Positions 1-6,091 of a DNA stretch of 6,094 nucleotides are shown one piece after another (the first letter of the stretch is position 1; each line of letters opens with the position of its first letter). The position numbers and the translations under genes are program-made. Source of the DNA: Methanobacterium sp. UBA8 (GTDB lineage: Archaea; Methanobacteriota; Methanobacteria; Methanobacteriales; Methanobacteriaceae); assembly GCA_002509665.1 (NCBI GenBank), contig DADN01000118.1, positions 3,303 to 9,396 of the forward strand, in the 5' to 3' direction. The notes under the pieces were generated by a model. The model worked only from the letters and a program-made list of their open reading frames with translations, did no database searches and was not told the origin of the DNA.

Positions 1-10
1 TTTTTCAAAC

Positions 11-35
11 ATTATAATTTAATATAAATTATAAT
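11..35. repeat. AT-only inverted repeat beyond the moaB 3' end
   Basis: Positions 11-21 pair perfectly with 25-35 (11 base pairs, 3-base centre), and every base in both arms is A or T. It lies about 40 bases beyond the moaB stop codon, at the window edge. It could be a weak transcription boundary for moaB or part of a promoter or operator for a gene to the left, which cannot be seen. No T-run follows it in the direction of moaB transcription, so it is not a clear terminator. Such a palindrome can also arise by chance in DNA this AT-rich. Confidence 0.4.
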
Positions 36-74
36 TTGTGCACAGGATCACATACATGAGCGTTTAAAAAGTAA

Positions 75-599
75 TTAATCTTTTAAATGCTTGACAAGAT
101 GGCCAAGTTCAGGCATTACTATTTTTAAACCCAAACTCACAGCATTTGGAGATCCTGGAAGAGCTATTAACAATTTACCTTTGTAAACACCAGCTGTTGC
201 TCTGCTTAAAATTGCCCCAGTTCCAAGCTCTTTATAAGATTCATACCGGAATATCTCTCCAAATCCATTTAATTCTTTATTAAACAGGGGCTTCAGGGTT
301 TCAATTGTTATATCTCGAGGTCCGATTCCAGTTCCCCCAGTTGTTATGATGACAGCGACATCATACTTATCTATTATATGATCTATAGTTGAAACAAGAA
401 GTCCTGCATCATCAGGTATCACTGAGTAAAAAACAAGTTTATGCTTTTCACTTAAGGCATCTTTTATTAAACTTCCAGATACATCACTGTCCTTATTCAA
501 CAAAAAATCATTATATTTAGAGTCACTTAAGGTTATAACTGCACCATTTACAGATTTTGGTGCTTGTTTTTTATGCTCTTTCATACTTTCGCTTTTCAT
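75..599 (-). CDS. moaB: MoaB/MogA-family molybdopterin adenylyltransferase-like protein
   Basis: 174 residues, close to the usual MoaB/MogA length with about 17 extra polar residues at the N-terminus. In this family the protein activates molybdopterin with ATP to give adenylylated molybdopterin, the step before Mo or W insertion; it is cytoplasmic. Visible family motifs are VITLSDSK (21-28), SDVSG (38-42), the hallmark [11 protein letters not shown] (86-96) whose Asp96 is the expected catalytic acid, DITIE (96-100), and the C-terminal PGSPNAV loop (148-154). In methanogens the product cofactor serves formylmethanofuran dehydrogenase. The start at 599 is chosen because an AGGATGA ribosome site lies 4 bases upstream; the alternative Met6 has only a weak site. 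The gene stands alone and is divergent from everything else here. Bacterial MogA and MoaB are close relatives, so MoaB is a family-level name. Confidence 0.92.
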   Translation of the reverse strand: MKSESMKEHKKQAPKSVNGAVITLSDSKYNDFLLNKDSDVSGSLIKDALSEKHKLVFYSVIPDDAGLLVSTIDHIIDKYDVAVIITTGGTGIGPRDITIETLKPLFNKELNGFGEIFRYESYKELGTGAILSRATAGVYKGKLLIALPGSPNAVSLGLKIVMPELGHLVKHLKD

Positions 600-603
600 A
601 AAA

Positions 604-610
604 TCATCCT
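604..610 (-). promoter_or_regulatory. Ribosome binding site of moaB
   Basis: On the minus strand AGGATGA stands 4 bases before the ATG at 599. It resembles the methanogen GGAGGTGATC consensus and decides for this start over the in-frame ATG five codons further in. Confidence 0.65.
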
Positions 611-676
611 GTATCCATGATATTAATTAAATAAGGAACTATTTGGGACGGAATAACTAAATAAGATTTAATTGAT

Positions 677-684
677 AATATATA
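677..684 (-). promoter_or_regulatory. Possible TATA element of moaB
   Basis: The minus strand reads TATATATT here. A start site about 25 bases downstream would fall near 655 and leave a leader of about 55 bases before the moaB ATG, which has a ribosome site. The whole stretch 655-720 is rich in A and T with several TATA-like alternatives, so the exact box is uncertain. Confidence 0.35.
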
Positions 685-869
685 TGCTTCATATATTATA
701 TTATTTATTTCTATTATATTCCAAATATACACATCATTACATAATTAGCAAAATTAATTTTAAAACCTAAAATAAAGTTCTTATCTAAAAATAGTCAATA
801 ACAAAATTAATCTAGGGATAAAAAGCCTTAAAATGAACATTCAAGCTTATTTAACAGTAATAACAAATC

Positions 870-883
870 AAAAGATTTATATG
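870..883 (+). promoter_or_regulatory. Archaeal BRE/TATA promoter of the candidate RNA
   Basis: TTTATATG at 876-883, preceded by the purine-rich AAAAGA at 870-875, matches the archaeal TATA box plus BRE pattern. Transcription would start about 26 bases from the box centre, near 906-909. That is exactly where the candidate RNA's first hairpin begins and where the base composition changes. The agreement of the two signals is the main support. Confidence 0.6.
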
Positions 884-905
884 CTACCCAATCAAACCAT
901 AACTA

Positions 906-1067
906 ACTGGCATTAGATCAAAACAATGCTGTGAATTACATAAAAAGTCGTATAAACAATTTGGAAACCAGGAGGGCATTAGATCCAATTCAGAGGCGGT
1001 TTAATTTTTGCGGAAAAATTAAGAGGAGTCTAATTTCGCCCTCCTTGCATATCTTTCTTTGTATTTC
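906..1067 (+). ncRNA. Candidate structured non-coding RNA (or long nob1 leader)
   Basis: Several perfect helices are visible. A 5' hairpin pairs 910-914 with 925-929 (loop of 10). A GC-rich helix pairs 970-977 (AGGAGGGC) with 1038-1045 (GCCCTCCT), 8 base pairs. It is continued by 978-983 with 1029-1034 (6 pairs, a 3-base bulge on the 3' side). Inside is a hairpin pairing 1001-1009 with 1014-1022 (9 pairs, GCGG loop). The tract after the last helix (1051-1067) is T-rich, as expected for an archaeal termination site. A TATA box lies at the correct distance upstream. It does not resemble RNase P, SRP, 5S or tRNA, and I see no clear C/D or H/ACA signature. It could instead be the leader of nob1, about 116 bases downstream. 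Strand and ends are inferred from the promoter and T tract. Confidence 0.5.
909..985 (+). repeat. Direct repeat GGCATTAGATC, two copies (909-919 and 975-985)
   Basis: The same 11 bases occur at 909-919 and 975-985, 66 bases apart, both inside the candidate RNA. In each copy the repeat forms the 5' side of a helix: GCATT pairs with AATGC in the first, and GGGC plus ATTAGA pair downstream in the second. The two copies could be a shared binding motif or a trace of an internal duplication. Confidence 0.6.
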
Positions 1068-1151
1068 ATTGCATAAAAACTTTCTGTATCTTATGATAAC
1101 GGACTACAAAAATGCCTATTTTAGCTCAAATGTTTTAAATGGTTAAATAAA

Positions 1152-1161
1152 TTTATTATTT
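1152..1161 (+). promoter_or_regulatory. Possible TATA element of nob1
   Basis: TTTATTATTT lies about 23-32 bases before the nob1 ATG, where a TATA box would stand if the mRNA had almost no leader. No Shine-Dalgarno sequence precedes the ATG, which fits leaderless translation. Surrounding AT richness makes the assignment weak. Confidence 0.3.
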
Positions 1162-1183
1162 TTAAAAATCAATAATTGATATT

Positions 1184-1699
1184 ATGCAAAAAAAGATTTA
1201 TGTCCTGGACGCATCCGCAATAATAGGGGGCTTTTATTCAAAAAGCTATGCGAATTTTACAACAAGCGGTGCTATTTTAGAAATTAAAGACTTAAAATCA
1301 GAAATATTACTGCAATCTGCCATAGAAAATGGACATATTAAAATAGATGAACCTGATCCTGGAGATATAGGGGAAATTAACCAGATTATCACATCCTCAG
1401 GCGATATCCTGCGGCTTTCTGATGTTGACAAAGGTATTGTAGCGCTTGCATTTAAATTCAAAAGAAATGGATTTAAACCAATTGTTGTAACAGATGATTA
1501 CTCCATGCAGAACACTCTTAAAACCATTAGAATTGAGTATCAAAGTGTTTTAACCAAGGGGATAAAAGAAATTATCAATTGGGTCAAAATCTGTAAGGGC
1601 TGTAAAAAGAGATATCCCACAGATTATAAATTTGAAGAATGCGAAATATGTGGATCTCCTGTTTTTAGAAAGAGAGTAAAAACTATTAAAAATATTTAA
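1184..1699 (+). CDS. nob1: Nob1-type PIN-domain endoribonuclease with zinc ribbon (16S rRNA 3'-end maturation)
   Basis: 171 residues, typical for archaeal Nob1. The family cuts the precursor of small-subunit rRNA to give the mature 3' end during late 30S assembly; it acts in the cytoplasm on pre-ribosomes. The PIN nuclease domain covers about residues 4-130. Its acidic metal-binding residues are recognisable: Asp9 in VLDAS, Glu33 in the TSGAILEIKD segment, Asp82 in LSDVDKGIVALA, and Asp104-Asp105 in VVTDDYSMQN. The C-terminal zinc ribbon uses Cys137-x2-Cys140 and Cys153-x2-Cys156. Both domains are complete. The ATG at 1184 is the natural start because the first strand and Asp9 follow directly. 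It has no ribosome site, so the mRNA may be leaderless. It is a single gene, with 144 bases before the next. Confidence 0.92.
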   Translation: MQKKIYVLDASAIIGGFYSKSYANFTTSGAILEIKDLKSEILLQSAIENGHIKIDEPDPGDIGEINQIITSSGDILRLSDVDKGIVALAFKFKRNGFKPIVVTDDYSMQNTLKTIRIEYQSVLTKGIKEIINWVKICKGCKKRYPTDYKFEECEICGSPVFRKRVKTIKNI

Positions 1700-1790
1700 C
1701 TTATTTTAATTCTTTAAAAGTAAAATTAAAACAATATTATTATCTAAAGGGAATAAAAACAGTTAATATTAAAGCATAATTATTTTTTTA
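1700..1790 (+). terminator. Likely termination zone after nob1
   Basis: Positions just after the nob1 stop are T-rich (CTTATTTTAATTCTTT), and a run of seven T stands at 1783-1789. Archaeal termination generally needs only T tracts, and no strong hairpin is seen. The zone lies before the promoter of the next gene, so it is a reasonable but unproven end point. Confidence 0.3.
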
Positions 1791-1810
1791 AATTACCAGT
1801 TCAACGATAA

Positions 1811-1823
1811 TTATAATATATAA
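1811..1823 (+). promoter_or_regulatory. TATA element of the DUF2117-mmp2 unit
   Basis: TTATAATATATAA precedes the ATG at 1844. Its centre is about 26 bases before the start codon, so a transcript from it would be leaderless or nearly so. The only ribosome-site-like sequence is a weak purine tract, AGAGAAAGAG, at 1831-1840. An upstream T/A-rich alternative at 1784-1796 would give a leader of about 28 bases and use that tract. Confidence 0.45.
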
Positions 1824-1843
1824 TTCATCCAGAGAAAGAGACT

Positions 1844-2938
1844 ATGAAAATTGGTGTAGTTGTGCATGGACCATATATAGTTGATTCAGGTTATGCAGAG
1901 AAAATTTTGAACTTACTTCAAGATTATGGAGATGTTAAGGCACGGCTTGGAGGAACAATGGGCAGGACTGCAGTATATGATGCAGGACTTGAGAATAGGA
2001 TAGATATAAGTCAAAAATTGTTTCCAAGCGAATCTATTGAAAAATTTGTTCATAATTGCGATGTTATATTTTTGATAAATTACGGAAAATCCAGCGTAAC
2101 TGGCCATGCCTTTGGATTTAAAGTTTGGAGCAGATGTAAAAATATCCCCCCTTTAATTCAAATTGAAAGGCCCGGAGAATCCGATGGAAGCGTTATAGCC
2201 TGGGAAAAATCATTAAGTGAATTTGCAAATCAGATAGCGGAGCGATTGAACCTGGAAGTAGTGGACGCTGAAGAAATAAAGGCTAAACTAATGAAAAGCG
2301 AGGCTACCCAAACTCGCAGAAATGTTGCAGGAGTGTCTCCTGATGAGAATATATTTGTAAATGGGCTTGTTATTGGCAAATCAACTTCATGTGACGTTAC
2401 TTTAGTTGCAGAAGAGGGTATTATAACTGAAATAATCGGTGGGACCATTAAAAAACACGGGGTTGAAAAACTCGGCAAAGTTGATTTAACCAAAGTGGTA
2501 ATAAAAACAGGGCTGCTTAGAAGGTCCGAAGTCACCCCAAGAGTCGTTGAAAAACCCAAAACTGGAGATAAATTCAATGTGGCATTTTTAAATCATGCAG
2601 CAGAAGATATTTACAAATTAAAAGATGCAGACATTGTAGTTACAGTTGGAGATGATACTACCCTTGTTGCAGGAGATATTCTCTATAGATTTGGAGTTCC
2701 CATAATTGGAATTACCGATGGCGATATTGATAAAGTGGTGGAAAAAGGGTTTAAAAATGGTAAATCATTAATTATAGAACTTGAAAGTGGATATGATGAT
2801 ATCATAGGCCAAAAAATATGCCATGAGCTCTTCAATGAAGAAGAAATCATAGAAACAGAAAATATCGAAAGTTTTAAAAATGAAATACTACAAATTATAA
2901 ATGATAACACCACTTGCTTTAAAATAAAAGAAAACTGA
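1844..2938 (+). CDS. Uncharacterised archaeal protein, probable DUF2117 family
   Basis: 364 residues with no signal peptide or membrane segment, so probably cytoplasmic. The N-terminus [18 protein letters not shown] and the following [16 protein letters not shown] (35-50) match what I remember of the DUF2117 family of methanogens; the function is unknown. An N-terminal part (1-120) has alternating strands ([16 protein letters not shown] at 73-81) suggestive of an alpha/beta fold. A middle part (165-240) holds [16 protein letters not shown]-terminal part (260-325) has [20 protein letters not shown] (261-280) and [13 protein letters not shown] (284-296). These glycine/aspartate-rich turns after strands suggest, without proving, nucleotide or phosphate binding. 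The mmp2 start lies only 9 bases after the stop, with its ribosome site overlapping the stop codon, so the two are almost certainly co-transcribed. A methanogenesis-linked role is inferred from that pairing. Confidence 0.8.
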   Translation: MKIGVVVHGPYIVDSGYAEKILNLLQDYGDVKARLGGTMGRTAVYDAGLENRIDISQKLFPSESIEKFVHNCDVIFLINYGKSSVTGHAFGFKVWSRCKNIPPLIQIERPGESDGSVIAWEKSLSEFANQIAERLNLEVVDAEEIKAKLMKSEATQTRRNVAGVSPDENIFVNGLVIGKSTSCDVTLVAEEGIITEIIGGTIKKHGVEKLGKVDLTKVVIKTGLLRRSEVTPRVVEKPKTGDKFNVAFLNHAAEDIYKLKDADIVVTVGDDTTLVAGDILYRFGVPIIGITDGDIDKVVEKGFKNGKSLIIELESGYDDIIGQKICHELFNEEEIIETENIESFKNEILQIINDNTTCFKIKEN

Positions 2939-2942
2939 GGTG
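2937..2942 (+). promoter_or_regulatory. Ribosome binding site of mmp2 overlapping the upstream stop
   Basis: GAGGTG overlaps the TGA stop (2936-2938) of the preceding gene and stands 5 bases before a GTG codon at 2948. It fixes this GTG as the start of mmp2 and implies translational coupling. Confidence 0.8.
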
Positions 2943-2947
2943 TACAA

Positions 2948-3934
2948 GTGGATTTAAACGCTCTCATTGATTCTATAAAAAATTTTGAAGGGATTACACG
3001 AAAAAATTCCATAAACCATATTGCAGATATTTTAAAAGATACCTATAATATTGCTGGAAATACTATTTTAAGCTTTGGCGATGACGCATCTGCCATAGAT
3101 ATAGGAAATGAAAAATTAGCTCTTCTTGCAGCCGATGGAATGTGGGGAAAGCTCATGGAAGCTGATCCGCGCTGGGCTGGCTACTGTTCTGTTTTAGTTA
3201 ACGTGAATGATATTGCTGCCATGGGCGGAAAACCCATCGGTATGACCAATGTTATTTCCACAAAAGACAAGGAAATATGTAATGAAATTATGGAAGGCAT
3301 TAACGAAGGAGTTAAAAAGTTTGGAGTTCCAATGGTAGGTGGACATTTACATCCAGATACTCCATATAATGCCTTAGATGTGTCTATTACAGGAATAGTA
3401 GATAAAAGTGCCGTTATTACAAGTTGCGACGCTAATAAGGGAGATAAAGTTATAATTGCAATTGATATTGATGGAAAAGTGCATCCAAAATTTGACCTTA
3501 ACTGGGATACAACCACGATGAAAAGTGATGAACTTGTACAGGCCCAGATTGAAGTTATGAATAAAATAGGCAGTGAAAAACTGGTGACCGCAGGTAAAGA
3601 CATAAGCAATCCCGGAACTTTAGGTACACTTGGAATGTTACTTGAATCATCTGGTGTGGGCGCAACCGTTGAACTTGGAAAGATCCCTCGAAATGAAAGC
3701 ATAGAATGGGAACAATGGCTTAAATTATATCCAGGAGCAGGTTTTGTTCTTACTGCAGAAAGCAGTAACGTGAACAGATGTATTGAACTGCTTGAAGAAG
3801 TTAATATAACCGCTTCAGTTGTTGGAGAAATTACTGAAGATAAAAAGCTTTATGTGACTCACGAAGACCAAAAAGCAGTCTTATTTGACTTCCAAAAGGA
3901 TAAAATAACTGGTGTTAAAGAGGAACGATCATAA
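2948..3934 (+). CDS. mmp2: Methanogenesis marker protein 2 (AIR synthase/PurM-like)
   Basis: 328 residues starting at GTG, about the family's usual length. It belongs to the PurM/ThiL/SelD/HypE superfamily, whose members use ATP to phosphorylate or activate a substrate. The markers are visible: FGDDASAI (43-50), AADGM (61-65), [13 protein letters not shown] (84-96), the [12 protein letters not shown] segment (129-140), and [19 protein letters not shown] (218-236). The N-terminal half (about 40-155) should be the ATP-binding and dimer domain and the C-terminal half (about 165-310) the second AIR-synthase domain. The family is confined to methanogens and relatives. Its substrate is, as far as I know, unestablished, so ATP-dependent chemistry is inferred from fold membership. 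It differs from true PurM, ThiL and HypE in having no Cys-terminal tail (it ends GVKEERS) and its own conserved motifs. It is second in a unit with the DUF2117 gene. Confidence 0.9.
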   Translation: MDLNALIDSIKNFEGITRKNSINHIADILKDTYNIAGNTILSFGDDASAIDIGNEKLALLAADGMWGKLMEADPRWAGYCSVLVNVNDIAAMGGKPIGMTNVISTKDKEICNEIMEGINEGVKKFGVPMVGGHLHPDTPYNALDVSITGIVDKSAVITSCDANKGDKVIIAIDIDGKVHPKFDLNWDTTTMKSDELVQAQIEVMNKIGSEKLVTAGKDISNPGTLGTLGMLLESSGVGATVELGKIPRNESIEWEQWLKLYPGAGFVLTAESSNVNRCIELLEEVNITASVVGEITEDKKLYVTHEDQKAVLFDFQKDKITGVKEERS

Positions 3935-4017
3935 AATTACAGTAGGCAACATAAATTATTAGACATATGATATTTAAATAAATTAAATAAATTTTAAAGC
4001 ATTGTGATTAAGGAATC

Positions 4018-4044
4018 GAACTGCTAAAAATATTCTAGCTGTTC
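4018..4044. promoter_or_regulatory. Interrupted inverted repeat upstream of the mmp3 TATA box
   Basis: GAACTGCTA (4018-4026), nine bases, then TAGCTGTTC (4036-4044). Eight of nine positions pair, the exception being T4022 opposite T4040. It ends 12 bases before the TATA box at 4057, where archaeal activators and some repressors bind. A dimeric regulator site is one reading; a hairpin in the 3' tail of the mmp2 transcript is another. Two further pairings overlap it: 4001-4007 (ATTGTGA) with 4043-4049, and 4039-4043 (CTGTT) with 4052-4056, the latter followed by four T. Confidence 0.5.
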
Positions 4045-4056
4045 ACAATTAAACAG

Positions 4057-4067
4057 TTTTATAAATA
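4057..4067 (+). promoter_or_regulatory. TATA element of mmp3-mmp6
   Basis: TTTTATAAATA is a good archaeal TATA box. The start site would fall near 4088, leaving a leader of about 56 bases that contains the mmp3 ribosome site. It makes mmp3-mmp6 a transcription unit separate from the DUF2117-mmp2 pair, although read-through from mmp2 cannot be excluded. Confidence 0.55.
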
Positions 4068-4132
4068 TTTAGATATAATTCAAAAAGGAAAGATTACTCG
4101 ATCTAAATAAATCATTCATAAAATTAATCTAT

Positions 4133-4139
4133 GAGGAGA
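4133..4139 (+). promoter_or_regulatory. Ribosome binding site of mmp3
   Basis: GAGGAGA stands 4 bases before the ATG at 4144. It supports that start, which also begins directly with the first strand of the N-terminal domain. Confidence 0.75.
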
Positions 4140-4143
4140 TTTA

Positions 4144-5679
4144 ATGTTTGTAAGGGTCAATGGAGAAGAAATAGACCTCCCCGAGGGTTCTACAATTAAA
4201 GATGCTGTCAAAGCTGCAAATGCGCCATATATGGAAGGTTGTGTCCTCAGTGTCATTAAGGGTAAAGAAGAATTTGAAAAGCATGTGAATAAATACAAAA
4301 TAAAGACCAGTAAAGGAAGCGTAATAATTGAGTTACTGGAAAACAGCCCTTCAGATCTGGTTGAAGTATGGAAAAGCATGTACAGAAATTTTGAGAATCA
4401 GGAGGTAAGATGGACAACCTCAAGCGAAGTTTCTCTTGGACCCATTAAAACAAACCTTACTCCAACAAGAGATGAACATAAATATGGGAAATGGGATGTT
4501 ATTATAAGTTTATCCGGTTTTACTGCGGATTCAACCCATCTTATTTTAAGTAAAACCAAACACGAAGCAGTATATGGCGTTCCCGAAGGAACCAATGGAG
4601 TTTTTGCCAGGGTACTTGGGGGTAAACGAACTCTCATTAATCTCACAGACGATGATACAATAAAGGAAATTAAACCTGTTATAGAACGAAGCAGTACTGT
4701 AAAAAGTGCTACAGTAATTGATTTAGATACACCCATTACTGATGGAAACGAATTATTTACTTATGCTTTAATTAAGCCAGAATTCAAATCGCCACAGTCT
4801 GTTGAACATTTCTTTGCATTAGCTGAGGAAGGTAAACTCAAGGTAGATTACGAATCAAATTCATTTGTAGGATTTTATGGACTACAAGGGCTTTCAAAAC
4901 CTTCAGAATATGTAGATCAAAGGACACGGGGAACAGTTACTCTTAGAAATACAGGTAAAGGAATTGGACGGGTCTATATTTACAGAGAAGATAGAGTCTC
5001 CACACCACCACATACAGTTATAGGGCACGTTGATAAAGGAATGCAACTTTTAGATATTGCAAATACCGGAGATTATATCACAGTTAAAGCAGATCCTGAA
5101 AGAGTAATGACACTTTCTATGACTCAAAAAGAAGCAGAAGAATATTTGTCTTCAAGAGGCATAGAACAAATACGTGATGGCCTGGATGACGATAATGCAA
5201 TAGTTGTAGGCCAAAATCCTGTGTATACAACTGAAATTATCAACAGCAAAAGTGTAAAAACACTTGGAGTTAAAGAAGATGAAATAATTTACATCGATAT
5301 AGATAATAATGCTCCAAGATCTTCATGGTACTTCCAGAAAGTTACAGGACTTCTTGATTCCCCAATAGGATCACTTAAAGTTCATTTCGCATTCCCTGGA
5401 ATGAAAGTCATGATGTTTGAAGGAAAAGCCAAAGAAGCGAGAGGACTTGTTCCCGAGAATATTCCTTCACAATGTGTAAATGCAGGTCAAATAGGAATAA
5501 CTAACATGTCAAGAAGGCATGTTGGGATGATTGGAGTAAGATTCGAGGATAATAATGAATTCGGCCCTACAGGAGAACCATTTGCCGGAACCAACGTTGT
5601 TGGTAATATTATAAAAGGACTTGAAAATCTTGAGAAATTTAAAGAGGGGGCAACCGTTTATGTCGCAAGAAAACCCTGA
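4144..5679 (+). CDS. mmp3: Methanogenesis marker protein 3 (methyl-coenzyme M reductase-associated Mmp3)
   Basis: 511 residues, close to the family length. To my knowledge Mmp3 (UPF0288 family) co-purifies with methyl-coenzyme M reductase and the ATP-dependent complex that reduces its nickel cofactor F430 to the active state; it is cytoplasmic. The N-terminal 65 residues ([20 protein letters not shown]) look like a ubiquitin-like or TGS-type beta-grasp domain. Three segments resemble the cyclophilin motif 'hGxhxxGxxxL': [10 protein letters not shown] (155-164), [10 protein letters not shown] (294-303) and [10 protein letters not shown] (487-496). The first and last are each preceded by a GTN turn (149-151 and 482-484), and the middle one by the family's [10 protein letters not shown] stretch (281-290). 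The C-terminal [20 protein letters not shown] (461-480) is a family hallmark. Cysteines are few (Cys33, Cys444). Cyclophilin-like isomerase activity is a suggestion from resemblance only. mmp6 overlaps its 3' end by 20 bases. Confidence 0.93.
   Translation: MFVRVNGEEIDLPEGSTIKDAVKAANAPYMEGCVLSVIKGKEEFEKHVNKYKIKTSKGSVIIELLENSPSDLVEVWKSMYRNFENQEVRWTTSSEVSLGPIKTNLTPTRDEHKYGKWDVIISLSGFTADSTHLILSKTKHEAVYGVPEGTNGVFARVLGGKRTLINLTDDDTIKEIKPVIERSSTVKSATVIDLDTPITDGNELFTYALIKPEFKSPQSVEHFFALAEEGKLKVDYESNSFVGFYGLQGLSKPSEYVDQRTRGTVTLRNTGKGIGRVYIYREDRVSTPPHTVIGHVDKGMQLLDIANTGDYITVKADPERVMTLSMTQKEAEEYLSSRGIEQIRDGLDDDNAIVVGQNPVYTTEIINSKSVKTLGVKEDEIIYIDIDNNAPRSSWYFQKVTGLLDSPIGSLKVHFAFPGMKVMMFEGKAKEARGLVPENIPSQCVNAGQIGITNMSRRHVGMIGVRFEDNNEFGPTGEPFAGTNVVGNIIKGLENLEKFKEGATVYVARKP
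5644..5650 (+). promoter_or_regulatory. Ribosome binding site of mmp6 inside mmp3
   Basis: GAGGGGG stands 9 bases before the ATG at 5660 and lies within the last codons of mmp3. It selects that ATG over the in-frame ATG at 5621, which would give a 59-base overlap. Confidence 0.65.
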
Positions 5680-6091
5680 AAATTCTAAAGTTACTCGTAT
5701 GATAGTACTGGGACCATCTGCACAAATAAATCAGACAGAGCTGGTTCAAAAGATTCATATGATGGAACTTCCGCTTACCATTAAATCAACATGTTATGGA
5801 GCTATAATACACGGGGATGAACCTGTCGTAAAAGAAGCTATAACTAAAATAAGAGAATTAGATCCTTGCAATATATTTACAAAGGATAGAGGATTTCCAC
5901 CAGGAGATACAAGGCGTTGTAGAGCCAAAAGAGGAGCAGCGAGAGAAGGTTTCCATCAGCTTGAAAAAGAATATGAACTGCTGGACTGCTTAAGTGAAGC
6001 CCTTGAACATCCTAGGGAAGTCCATGTAGAAAAACCAAAGAAAATTTCACCTGATGAATTCAAAAAGATCATAGAAGAAAGTGAAAAATAA
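5660..6091 (+). CDS. mmp6: Methanogenesis marker protein 6
   Basis: 143 residues from the chosen ATG, near the roughly 130 residues I recall for the family. The longer reading from 5621 adds 13 residues that are only mmp3 sequence in another frame. The family is confined to methanogens and relatives and has no function I know to be established. Visible features: a strand-rich start ([10 protein letters not shown], 11-20), [10 protein letters not shown] (43-52), a conserved basic segment [20 protein letters not shown] (73-92) with Cys87, followed by [16 protein letters not shown] (93-108), and an acidic/basic helical tail. Cysteines are Cys45, Cys70, Cys87 and Cys110. There is no signal peptide or membrane segment, so it is cytoplasmic. 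The 20-base overlap with mmp3 means the two are co-transcribed and probably translationally coupled. The stop lies 3 bases before the window end. Confidence 0.9.
   Translation: MSQENPENSKVTRMIVLGPSAQINQTELVQKIHMMELPLTIKSTCYGAIIHGDEPVVKEAITKIRELDPCNIFTKDRGFPPGDTRRCRAKRGAAREGFHQLEKEYELLDCLSEALEHPREVHVEKPKKISPDEFKKIIEESEK

Larger units (their letters stand above)
600..1183. other. Divergent intergenic region between moaB and nob1
   Basis: This 584-base stretch has no convincing protein gene. Positions 600-870 are very AT-rich, carry the moaB leader and promoter, and otherwise show nothing I can name. Positions 870-883 form a good plus-strand archaeal promoter element. Positions about 906-1067 are richer in G and C, with nested inverted repeats, and are listed separately as a candidate RNA. 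Positions 1068-1183 are AT-rich again and should contain the nob1 promoter. A GTG-initiated frame of 71 codons (931-1146) crosses the structured part, but it has no ribosome site and no recognisable product. Confidence 0.6.

Noticed and set aside
1..12. Possible start (M-F-E-K) of a further minus-strand gene at the left edge
   Set aside because: Only four codons are visible, there is no ribosome site, and the nearest TATA-like sequence lies too close to the ATG.
970..1045. H/ACA guide RNA or tRNA-like interpretation of the structured region
   Set aside because: I find no properly placed ACA box with a balanced pseudouridylation pocket, no K-turn I can defend, and no T-loop GTTCRA sequence.
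931..1146. GTG-initiated 71-codon reading frame on the plus strand
   Set aside because: No ribosome site precedes the GTG, the translation shows no recognisable motif, and the frame runs straight through the perfect inverted repeats, which explain the conserved-looking sequence better as RNA.
2683..3012. Minus-strand open frames opposite DUF2117, mmp2 and mmp3
   Set aside because: They are shadows of well-supported plus-strand genes, rich in Ser, Ile, Phe and Pro as expected for antisense of AT-rich coding sequence, with no family resemblance.
4039..4060. Intrinsic terminator (CTGTT/AACAG hairpin plus TTTT) for mmp2
   Set aside because: The helix has only 5 pairs with an 8-base loop, and the four T belong to the mmp3 TATA box, so a promoter reading is better supported; it is kept only as an alternative.
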